A stretch of DNA of 57,121 nucleotides from an uncultured Prevotella sp. GTDB taxonomy: Bacteria; Bacteroidota; Bacteroidia; Bacteroidales; Bacteroidaceae. The notes beneath the pieces are model-generated. The model was given only the letters and a program-made list of their open reading frames with translations, did no database searches and was not told the DNA's origin. Location of the stretch: NCBI GenBank assembly GCA_934120735.1, contig CAKOVA010000005.1:1-57121 (forward strand). The letters are read 5' to 3'. This document shows, one piece after another, positions 50,187 through 57,121 of this stretch (position 1 is the first letter of the stretch; every line of letters begins with the position of its first letter). A program made the position numbers and the translations under genes.

Positions 50187-53100
50187 TTAAGATTTAGCAT
50201 CAACATGCTCGGCCTTTGAATCCTCCTTCGGCTCACTTGCTACCACTTTTTCTGTAGCTTCGGCTGTATTAGGATCCTCATTGGCAGTTTTGTCAACTTC
50301 TCCATTTGACATACTCCAGTCTTCTTGCGATTTGCGAACATAGCTGTTATAGCGCAGTTTCGCCATATCCTCTGCAGCTTGGAACAGTTCATCGGCTTCA
50401 TGAGGATATGCTTTCTTCACAGACAGGTAGCGAACTTCACCCAATAAGAAATCGCGGAACTTGCTCCAGTCTGGTTCTTTAGAGTCGAGTACGAATGGAT
50501 TCTTGCCTTCATCGGCCAGCTGAGGATTGTATCTCCACAAGTGCCAGTAGCCGCAAGCAACGGCACGAGCTTCCTCTGCCTGGCTCTTACCCATGCCGCC
50601 CTTGGCTTTCAAGCCGTGGTTGATACAGGGTGAATAGGCGATGATGAGCGATGGTCCGGGATAAGCCTCTGCTTCACGAATGGCTTTCAGCGTTTGAGCC
50701 TGGTCGGCACCCATTGCTATCTGTGCTACATACACATACCCATAGGTCGTAGCCATCAAGCCTAAGTCCTTCTTGCGGATGCGCTTTCCTTGGGCTGCGA
50801 ATTGAGCAATGGCACCAAGTGGTGTTGCCTTTGAGCTCTGTCCGCCCGTATTCGAGTAAACTTCCGTATCGAGAACTAAGATGTTAACATCTTCACCGGA
50901 TGCGATAACGTGGTCGAGTCCACCGAAACCGATGTCATACGATGCACCGTCACCACCAATAATCCACTGTGAACGTTTGATGAGGTAGTGCTCCAGCGTC
51001 ATCAGTTCTTTACAAGTGTCACAACCTTTCTCTGCACCTGCCTTGATGAGAGGCTTGATTTGGGCTGTAGCTTCTTTAGAACCTTGAGCGTCATCTTTCA
51101 CTTCCAGCCACTTCTGTGCGGCTTCTTTCAACTCGCTTGAAGCACATTCTTTTTCTGCCAGTTGCTCGAGTAGGAGAGCAAGACGGTCACGCATCTTCTT
51201 GTTGCCCATTACCATACCCATACCAAATTCGCAGAAGTCTTCAAACAGAGAGTTGGCAAAGGCCGGCCCCTTACCGTCTGCATTGGTCGTGTACGGTGTT
51301 GAAGGCAGTGATGCTGAGTAAATAGACGAACAGCCTGTTGCGTTAGAAAGCATTTCACGGTCGCCAAACAATTGTGAAACCAATTTTACATAAGGTGTTT
51401 CACCACATCCTGCACATGCGCCAGAGAACTCAAACAAGGGTTGTGCAAATTGAGAATTCTTCACATTGCTCTGGATATCAACAAGATGTTGTTTGCTCTT
51501 TACATTCTTGGTGAGGTAGTTCCAGTTCTCAATCATCTTCTCATCGCGTGTAAATGGAACCATCTTCAATGCCTTACCTTGTTTGTTTCCAGGGCAGACA
51601 TCGGCACAGTTACCACAACCTACACAGTCGAGTACACTTACCTGAATGCGGAAGTTCATGCCAGCCATCGGTCTTGGAACCTTCATAGCCAGGGTCTTGT
51701 CATTGAAACCTTTCACCTCTTCCTCATCCAATACAAATGGACGAATGGCTGCGTGAGGACAAACGTAAGCACATTTGTTACACTGGATACAGTTTTCGGG
51801 TGTCCACTCGGGGTTGAATGCTTCAACGCCACGCTTCTCATAGGCAGACGACCCATTCAGCATGGTACCGTCAACCATATCGTATTTCACGAAATCGGAT
51901 ACTTTCAGCAAGTCGCCATTCTGTGCATTGATAGGACGTACGATTTCCTTGATGTATGCTGGAACATCCTCTTCTGGTGCTTCTTCGTCATCTGCAAGGT
52001 TTGCCCATGATGGGTCAACTGTCAATTGCTGATACTCTACACCGCGTTCTACAGCAGCGTAGTTCTTGTCAACGATGTCCTGTCCCTTGTTTCCGTAAGA
52101 CTTCACGATGAACTTCTTCATCTGTTCTACGGCAAGATCAACAGGAATCACCTCGGTGATACGGAAGAAGGCACTCTGTAGAATGGTGTTGGTACGGTTG
52201 CCTAAACCAATTTCTTGCGCAATCTTCGTCGCATTGATGTAATATACAGTAATGTTGTTTTGAGCAAAGTAGCGCTTCAGTCTGTTTGGAATGAAGTTGG
52301 CCAACTCTTCTCCCTCAAATACGGTGTTCAAAAGGAAGGTACCATTCTTGCGCAGACCGCGAATCACGTCATACATTCTCAAGTATGCCTGAACGTGGCA
52401 AGCCACAAAGTTAGGTGTGATTACTTTGTAGGTAGAGTGAATGGGCTGATCGCCAAAGCGAAGATGTGAGCAGGTGAAACCTCCTGACTTCTTCGAGTCG
52501 TACGAGAAGTAGGCCTGACAATATTTATTGGTGTTATCACCGATGATTTTCACAGAGTTCTTGTTGGCACCTACAGTACCGTCGGCACCCAGTCCAAAGA
52601 ACTTAGCTTCGAACGTTCCTTCGGCTCCCAGAGGAATGTCTTCGAGCAAAGGTAGTGACGTAAAGGTCACGTCATCAACGATACCAACCGTAAAGTGGTT
52701 CTTCGGCTCGTTCATCTCCAGGTTGTTGAACACGGAAATGATGTGGCTTGGTGTGATGTCAGCTGAACCCAATCCATAGCGTCCACCCACAATCAGTGGC
52801 TTGTTTTCTACGTCATAGAAAGCACTCTTCACGTCTAAGTACAGCGGTTCGCCTTCGGCACCTGGCTCTTTCGTGCGATCCAACACAGCAATACGCTTAA
52901 CAGTCTTTGGCACTGCAGCCAACAGGTGTTTAACAGAGAATGGACGATATAGGTGTACCGAAATCATTCCGACCTTCTTACCTTCTTTCAACTGGTGGTC
53001 AATCACCTCGCGAGCGGCTTCGGTAGCCGAACCCATCAAGATGATAATGTTCTCTGCATCCTCTGCTCCATAATAAGAGAAGATGTGGTATTCGCGACCA

Positions 53101-53867
53101 GTAAGCTCAGAGATTTGTTTCAGATAGCCTTCTACTACTTCTGGCACATCCTCGTAATGCTTGTTGCATGCTTCGCGATGTGTGAAGAATGTCTCTGGGT
53201 TTTCAGCCGTACCACGAGTTACTGGGCGCTCTGGTGTCAGTGCGCGGTCGCGGAAACGCTTGATGTCGTCATAGTCAATCAATTTCTTGATTTCCTCTTC
53301 GTCAATCATTTCAATTTTTTGATACTCATGTGAAGTACGGAAACCATCGAAGAAATTGATGAACGGAATGCTTGTCTTTAAGGTAGCCAAATGAGGAACA
53401 GCCGACAAGTCCATCACCTCTTGGACGGATCCAGCGCAGAACATGGCAAAACCGGTTTGACGGCAAGCCATTACGTCAGAGTGGTCACCAAAGATACACA
53501 ATGAGTGCGTGGCCACGGTACGCGCCGAAACGTTGATGACGCAAGGCAGCTGTTCGCCAGCTATCTTGTACATGTTTGGTATCATGAGTAGCAAACCCTG
53601 CGATGCTGTATAGGTTGTGGTCAATGCGCCTGATTGGAGAGAGCCATGCACGGCACCGGCTGCGCCTCCCTCTGATTGCATTTCTTGTACCGTAACCGTT
53701 TGTCCAAATAGGTTCTTACGTCCCTTGGCAGCCCATGTGTCAACATGTTCGGCCATAGGAGAAGACGGTGTGATGGGGTAGATGGCAGCTACCTCAGAAA
53801 ACATGTAACTGATATGAGCTGCGGCTTCGTTACCATCACAAGTGATAAACTTTTTTTCTTTTGCCAT
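50187..53867 (-). CDS. nifJ: Pyruvate:ferredoxin (flavodoxin) oxidoreductase
   Basis: This 1226-aa enzyme converts pyruvate and CoA to acetyl-CoA and CO2 while reducing ferredoxin, a central step of anaerobic metabolism. It has the single-chain PFOR layout: N-terminal domain (YPITPSSPMAEHVDTWA), a middle CoA-related domain, two [4Fe-4S] motifs (CIQCNKCAYVCPHA and CVGCGNCADVCPGN) and the C-terminal TPP domain (WIIGGDGASYDIGFGG, DTEVYSNTGGQSSKATP). A Cys in FSGACAGCGETPYVK completes the third cluster. The C-terminal tail is acidic and repetitive. It lies upstream of rho on the same strand, with its own terminator. Confidence 0.97.
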   Translation of the reverse strand: MAKEKKFITCDGNEAAAHISYMFSEVAAIYPITPSSPMAEHVDTWAAKGRKNLFGQTVTVQEMQSEGGAAGAVHGSLQSGALTTTYTASQGLLLMIPNMYKIAGEQLPCVINVSARTVATHSLCIFGDHSDVMACRQTGFAMFCAGSVQEVMDLSAVPHLATLKTSIPFINFFDGFRTSHEYQKIEMIDEEEIKKLIDYDDIKRFRDRALTPERPVTRGTAENPETFFTHREACNKHYEDVPEVVEGYLKQISELTGREYHIFSYYGAEDAENIIILMGSATEAAREVIDHQLKEGKKVGMISVHLYRPFSVKHLLAAVPKTVKRIAVLDRTKEPGAEGEPLYLDVKSAFYDVENKPLIVGGRYGLGSADITPSHIISVFNNLEMNEPKNHFTVGIVDDVTFTSLPLLEDIPLGAEGTFEAKFFGLGADGTVGANKNSVKIIGDNTNKYCQAYFSYDSKKSGGFTCSHLRFGDQPIHSTYKVITPNFVACHVQAYLRMYDVIRGLRKNGTFLLNTVFEGEELANFIPNRLKRYFAQNNITVYYINATKIAQEIGLGNRTNTILQSAFFRITEVIPVDLAVEQMKKFIVKSYGNKGQDIVDKNYAAVERGVEYQQLTVDPSWANLADDEEAPEEDVPAYIKEIVRPINAQNGDLLKVSDFVKYDMVDGTMLNGSSAYEKRGVEAFNPEWTPENCIQCNKCAYVCPHAAIRPFVLDEEEVKGFNDKTLAMKVPRPMAGMNFRIQVSVLDCVGCGNCADVCPGNKQGKALKMVPFTRDEKMIENWNYLTKNVKSKQHLVDIQSNVKNSQFAQPLFEFSGACAGCGETPYVKLVSQLFGDREMLSNATGCSSIYSASLPSTPYTTNADGKGPAFANSLFEDFCEFGMGMVMGNKKMRDRLALLLEQLAEKECASSELKEAAQKWLEVKDDAQGSKEATAQIKPLIKAGAEKGCDTCKELMTLEHYLIKRSQWIIGGDGASYDIGFGGLDHVIASGEDVNILVLDTEVYSNTGGQSSKATPLGAIAQFAAQGKRIRKKDLGLMATTYGYVYVAQIAMGADQAQTLKAIREAEAYPGPSLIIAYSPCINHGLKAKGGMGKSQAEEARAVACGYWHLWRYNPQLADEGKNPFVLDSKEPDWSKFRDFLLGEVRYLSVKKAYPHEADELFQAAEDMAKLRYNSYVRKSQEDWSMSNGEVDKTANEDPNTAEATEKVVASEPKEDSKAEHVDAKS

Positions 53868-53990
53868 TTTGTTATAAATAAAATATGAATAAATGTTTCG
53901 TATGAATCTTTTAATTCTCTACTATTACTCTTGTTCTTTTGTTGCTGTATTTATTTGTTCGCTTGTCTTGATTCGCCCCTCTGTCGCCTG

Positions 53991-55178
53991 TCAATATAGA
54001 AAACCAAACAGCCATAGGGGGATGCGGTTGTCTTGTCCCACCTCAGTGTTGTATCGGGCGTAGACGGTATCACTGCTATAATGTATCTTATGTTCGCTCT
54101 TTGCATCGCAAATTCTGAACTTCTGCTTGCCGTCAACCAGGTAGAAACGGTCTTTGCCAGCTTGGTTCACTGCGTGATCTTTCCACATGCAGTTCACGAA
54201 GAAAGTCTCCATCAAGTCTTGTGTATCTGCCTTGTTCGGATAGATGACATATTGCAGATTGGTGTTGTGCATCATCACTTTGCTGGGCTTCTTCGGGAAA
54301 TCTTGGCCCATGGGATAGATGATGTTAATCAATCGGGCATCGGCCAGGTATTTGATGTAATTCATCACCGTAGCGCGACTGGTATGTATCTCGTGCGCCA
54401 GATTGCTGATATTAGGCGCACACTGCCCTTCAGTGGCCAACAGGTAGAACAGCTTCTTGATTTTTGTGAGGTATTTCAGTTCGATTTGCTTGATGAGCAG
54501 AATGTCAACCTCTGTCATCATGTTCATGGTCTTCAGCAGATTCTCCGAGAAATTGCGATTCTCCAGGAAGAAAGGGTAGAAGCCATGGTGGATATAGTCC
54601 ATGAAGTATTTCGCCGGACTGGCCTTTGGCAGGATTTGCTTGATGATGTGTTCGTGATTCGTGAGAATCTCGTCCAGTGTGTAGGATGCAAACTGGTTGT
54701 TGGTTTTGAGGTTGAGAAACTCGCGAAACGAGAACCCTCGCAGGTTGTAACTCTTTACGATGCCGTTCAGTTCGGGATTCTCTTCCTTGAGCCTCATCAC
54801 GCTCGAGCCAGTGAAAATCACCTTCAACTCCGGAAAACGGTCGTGGCATCGCCTTAGCTCCTCACTCCAGTTGGGCTGCTTAAACACTTGGTCTATGAGC
54901 AGCACCTTACCGCCCTGCTCAACAAATTGCTTCGCAAAATCATCTATTCCGCAGCCTTGGAAGTAGAAGTTGTTCATGTTGATGTACAGACAGCGGCGAT
55001 CAGTACTCTCAAAATTTTCTTGTGCGTATTGCAACAAGAATGTGGTCTTTCCCACACCTCGTGTTCCCTTGATGCCAATCAAGCGGTCGTTCCAGTCGAT
55101 CTCATCCATGAGGTTGCGTCGAACTGGCGCTTTGGTGTGCTCTACAAGGCTCTTATGAGTGCGGAAGAAAGATTCCAT
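53991..55178 (-). CDS. AAA-type ATPase with DUF4143-like C-terminal domain
   Basis: This 395-aa protein has Walker A GTRGVGKTTFLLQ (38-50). The Walker B-like KVLLIDQVFK (91-100) carries Gln where the catalytic Glu of typical AAA_14 proteins sits (ID-Q instead of LDE). VIFTGSSVMRL is the sensor-1-like motif. The C-terminal half has a winged-HTH-like NISNLAHEIHTSRATVMNYI and KFRICDAKSEHKIHY. Proteins of this family are common, of unknown role and probably nucleoid or defence associated. It is divergent from the ATP-grasp-like gene at 55314. The Gln may slow hydrolysis; that is inference. Confidence 0.85.
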   Translation of the reverse strand: MESFFRTHKSLVEHTKAPVRRNLMDEIDWNDRLIGIKGTRGVGKTTFLLQYAQENFESTDRRCLYINMNNFYFQGCGIDDFAKQFVEQGGKVLLIDQVFKQPNWSEELRRCHDRFPELKVIFTGSSVMRLKEENPELNGIVKSYNLRGFSFREFLNLKTNNQFASYTLDEILTNHEHIIKQILPKASPAKYFMDYIHHGFYPFFLENRNFSENLLKTMNMMTEVDILLIKQIELKYLTKIKKLFYLLATEGQCAPNISNLAHEIHTSRATVMNYIKYLADARLINIIYPMGQDFPKKPSKVMMHNTNLQYVIYPNKADTQDLMETFFVNCMWKDHAVNQAGKDRFYLVDGKQKFRICDAKSEHKIHYSSDTVYARYNTEVGQDNRIPLWLFGFLY

Positions 55179-55212
55179 TTCTAAATCCTTTTAAATTGCA
55201 TAATCGTCACTG

Positions 55213-55243
55213 CAAAGATACTATTTATTTCTATAATTGCAAA
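55213..55243 (-). promoter_or_regulatory. Promoter of the AAA ATPase gene
   Basis: On the minus strand TTTG (55243-55240), 19 bases, TATCTTTG (55220-55213) is a near-perfect Bacteroidetes promoter, with a leader of about 35 bases. Confidence 0.85.
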
Positions 55244-55250
55244 CTCTATA

Positions 55251-55282
55251 TTGCAAAATATCATCTTTTTTTATTATTTTTG
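55251..55282 (+). promoter_or_regulatory. Promoter of the ATP-grasp-like gene
   Basis: TTG (55251-55253), 21 bases, TATTTTTG (55275-55282) reads rightward to the gene at 55314. With the divergent promoter it fills the 135-base space. Confidence 0.65.
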
Positions 55283-55313
55283 TACCCAGTTAAAAGAATG
55301 AGGCTTTCTGACA

Positions 55314-56423
55314 ATGAAATTACATATCTTCAATCCAGATCACGATGTAGCATTGGCGTCCAACATGGATGCTTTCACGGCTCCGCATGCTGCACGCGAA
55401 TTGCGTGCCGACCTGGGCTATCTGCCGGCTCTGTGGGCTGACGATGGTGACATGGTGCTGGTGGATGACGTGTCGGCTGCACTCGAATCGGCACGCCGTC
55501 TTGGTGGTTTGGTGCATGATGTGTTGTTTATTTCGCATGCCGATTTGTGCCGCGTTCCCATCGATTTCTCCACGGTGAAGGTCGAACCTTGGGGGTGGAA
55601 CAGGGCTTTGTGTCACTATTTAGTGTCGTCCAACGCGACGTTCAGACAAACAGTGCCCACGGCCAAGCAATTGGATGCTATGCGCAAACTGAGCAGTCGC
55701 ACGTTCGCTGCAACCCATTTGCTACCTGTTCTTGCAGCTTCACACGAACGTTTTGTAGGAACCAGCACTTTTTTCTCGGGCGATGCCGCCCAGTTGGCCG
55801 ACCTGCTCATGGCAGATGGCGAGCGATTTGTATTGAAGGCACCCTGGAGCAGTAGCGGCAGGGGGTTGAGATATGTAGACCATGATTTCAGTGGTCATGT
55901 TGAAGGGTGGTGCCGAAACCTCATCAAGAAGCAGGGTGGCATCATGATAGAACCGCAATATAATAAGGTCTGTGATTTTGGAATGGAATTCATGGCCATG
56001 GACAACGGCCGTGTGGCATACCTTGGTCTGTCACTGTTCTCGACGGTTCATGGCGCTTATACGGGTAACGTCATCGCTTCGGAGGCGGTGAAGCGCGACA
56101 TGATGGCGCGGTATGTGCCTCTCGAATTGCTCGATTTCATTCAGGCGCATGTCATCTCGCTGGTAGGTTCGCTCTTCAAAGGCAAATATGTGGGGCCGTT
56201 TGGCATCGACATGATGGTGGTTCGGATGGAGGATCGCGAGGAGTTGTGCATCCATCCTTGTGTCGAACTCAACCTCCGCCGTACCATGGGGCATGTGGCC
56301 TTGGCGTTGACCGAGCCGCAATCAACCGACCCAAAACAACTCATGCATGTGGAGTACACCGATAAGTATCGCTTGAAAGTGTCGTTGGCTGGTGATGATT
56401 TGCTGATACCGTACGTCTTATAA
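55314..56423 (+). CDS. ATP-grasp-like conserved protein
   Basis: This 369-aa protein starts MKLHIFNPDHDVALASNMD. It carries an ATP-grasp-like block at about 178-215 (FVLKAPWSSSGRGLRYV, then GIMIEPQYNKVCDFGMEFM) and downstream GPFGIDMMVVRM with ELNLRRTMGHV, which supplies Asp/Glu/Asn candidates for metal and ATP binding. It may ligate a carboxylate to an amine or thiol, but no specific substrate can be named. It is a conserved hypothetical of Bacteroidales. Convergent with the gene at 56637, with a terminator at 56618-56638. Confidence 0.7.
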   Translation: MKLHIFNPDHDVALASNMDAFTAPHAARELRADLGYLPALWADDGDMVLVDDVSAALESARRLGGLVHDVLFISHADLCRVPIDFSTVKVEPWGWNRALCHYLVSSNATFRQTVPTAKQLDAMRKLSSRTFAATHLLPVLAASHERFVGTSTFFSGDAAQLADLLMADGERFVLKAPWSSSGRGLRYVDHDFSGHVEGWCRNLIKKQGGIMIEPQYNKVCDFGMEFMAMDNGRVAYLGLSLFSTVHGAYTGNVIASEAVKRDMMARYVPLELLDFIQAHVISLVGSLFKGKYVGPFGIDMMVVRMEDREELCIHPCVELNLRRTMGHVALALTEPQSTDPKQLMHVEYTDKYRLKVSLAGDDLLIPYVL

Positions 56424-56510
56424 ACCAATTGATACAAAGCTTGTTATTTGCTTCTGTTGAAGTAAAACATTTCCTTGTTTCTCTTCTTTTTTGCCTTGTG
56501 AAACTAATAG

Positions 56511-56581
56511 CATTGACTTTGGAGGTCAATGTCTATGACTTTGGGATCCAAACTCATAGACATTGATGCCCAAAGTCAATG
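56511..56581. repeat. Nested palindrome, 71 bases
   Basis: Outer arms CATTGACTTTGG (56511-56522) and CCAAAGTCAATG (56570-56581) are perfect complements. So are the inner CAATGTCTATGA (56527-56538) and TCATAGACATTG (56554-56565), and the core TTTGG/CCAAA (56540-56552). The whole can form a hairpin of about 29 bp with small internal loops. It lies between two convergent genes and has no T tract on either side. It may be a repeat element, a processing structure or a transcription barrier. Confidence 0.9.
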
Positions 56582-56617
56582 TTGTTGGTTGGCGGCCTTT
56601 GTGGGATGCCATCCATG

Positions 56618-56638
56618 GGGGCTGTGAGCCCCGTTTTT
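56618..56638 (+). terminator. Rho-independent terminator of the ATP-grasp-like gene
   Basis: Perfect 6-bp stem GGGGCT-GTG-AGCCCC followed by G and TTTTT on the plus strand. The T tract meets the stop codon of the convergent gene. Confidence 0.8.
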
Positions 56639-56996
56639 AATTCGATTTTTTGGTGGGTTTCGTGCGAGGTTTGCTTGGATTTTTCAGATAGCGCGCCCAA
56701 GCATAAGGGCGTCGGTTGAGCAAATAGTTGGGGTCGTCCATGTGCCTGTACGCCTCGCGCTCGAATGAAATGTTGAGGTAGGCGCGCCCCCTCATTGGCA
56801 GGCGAATGAGCCACTCGATGACGTAGAAGAGGTAGAAGAATACAAATCCCAGTTCAATCATCTGTCGGGTATGGATGCGCTCATGCTGAATAAGGTCGGC
56901 CGTGATGGTCGTTCCTTTGCGGCAAAACAACATTCCTAAAATGTTGATGGCATCATAATTTTTGAAGGGTATCAGTCGGTTGTGAACGATGAGCAT
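56637..56996 (-). CDS. Small conserved protein with HExxH-like motif
   Basis: This 119-aa protein contains LIQHERIHTRQMIELGF, whose HERIH recalls the HExxH zinc site of metallopeptidases. A hydrophobic stretch follows (FVFFYLFYVIEWLIRLP, about 51-67), then a region with EREAYRHMDDPNYL and a basic tail KNPSKPRTKPTKKSN. The motif with a following Glu/Asp is suggestive, but the protein is too short to call an enzyme. It is a conserved Bacteroidales hypothetical. Confidence 0.75.
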   Translation of the reverse strand: MLIVHNRLIPFKNYDAINILGMLFCRKGTTITADLIQHERIHTRQMIELGFVFFYLFYVIEWLIRLPMRGRAYLNISFEREAYRHMDDPNYLLNRRPYAWARYLKNPSKPRTKPTKKSN

Positions 56997-57038
56997 GGGT
57001 GTGGTTTGTACGATTTTAAAGTGTTTCAGTGGTTTGTC

Positions 57039-57121
57039 ATTCCACGTTCTTTCTGGTAATAATATAGGCGCTCAGCAAAACGAGAATGCCAGCCACCGGT
57101 TTGTCCCAGGTCAGCACGTCC
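57039..57121 (-). CDS. C-terminus of a hydrophobic protein, possible DMT/EamA transporter (partial)
   Basis: The minus-strand frame entering the right edge encodes DVLTWDKPVAGILVLLSAY then IITRKNVE and a stop at 57039-57041. A hydrophobic helix followed by a short basic tail, after W-x-x-P, resembles the last helix of EamA-type transporters. Only 27 codons are visible, so the call is tentative. Confidence 0.4.

Noticed and set aside
54033..54857. A 274-codon plus-strand frame inside the AAA ATPase gene
   Set aside because: Antisense to a gene with intact motifs; no domain is visible in it.

Overview
The window comes from a member of the Bacteroidales, most likely Prevotella or a close relative. 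The signs are Bacteroidetes-type promoters (TTG/TTTG, 19-21 bp, TAnnTTTG) upstream of host and phage genes, few convincing Shine-Dalgarno sequences, a Rho factor with a long acidic disordered insertion, and many phage proteins typical of Bacteroides/Prevotella. Genus assignment is inference.

About three quarters of the window (28-43863) is an integrated siphovirus-like prophage. It sits in a tRNA-Arg(UCU) gene and is bounded by a 46-bp direct repeat of the 3' part of that tRNA (28-73 and 43818-43863). The integrase lies at the left end on the + strand. The lysogeny region lies at the right end: face-to-face promoters at 41692-41769, two tandem repressor-like regulators and a lipoprotein, all on +. 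Nearly everything else is read leftward. Early genes (41653 to 27378) start with small regulators and tRNA-like elements. They continue with a recombination set (Rad52-like annealing protein, PD-(D/E)XK exonuclease, SSB, NinB-like), then SNF2 helicase, VRR-NUC, a replication-initiator-like gene with iteron-like repeats, PcfK/PcfJ-like proteins, an adenine/cytosine DNA methyltransferase and small proteins. The block ends at a strong terminator (27276-27314).

A late promoter (27235-27242) follows, then a ParB-like protein, a TET-associated-type glycosyltransferase (TAGT), small and large terminase, the tail module with tape measure, an HTH protein and a second terminator (15695-15728). Then come the head genes (ClpP-like protease/scaffold, capsid, portal), large tail fibres, an LRR-like protein, holin and endolysin. 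A MqsR-type toxin with a Panacea-domain antitoxin, carrying its own promoter and terminator, sits between the endolysin and a spanin-like lipoprotein. Tail genes therefore come before head genes, and the portal is far from the terminase.

The right flank (43864-57121) is host chromosome: a family 2 glycosyltransferase interrupted by an amber codon, uvrA, rho, pyruvate:ferredoxin oxidoreductase (nifJ), an AAA ATPase, an ATP-grasp-like protein, a small HExxH protein and the C-terminus of a possible transporter. A large nested palindrome lies at 56511-56581.

Several small genes look frame-disrupted by single bases (about 4696, 41447 and the start of the LuxR-type gene near 40298). This suggests decay of the prophage, programmed frameshifts or sequence errors. 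The most interesting candidates are the ParB-TAGT pair next to the terminase, the group of tRNA-like elements without a normal anticodon arm, a lambda-like origin inside the initiator gene, and a possible divergent sliding clamp with an inserted zinc finger.
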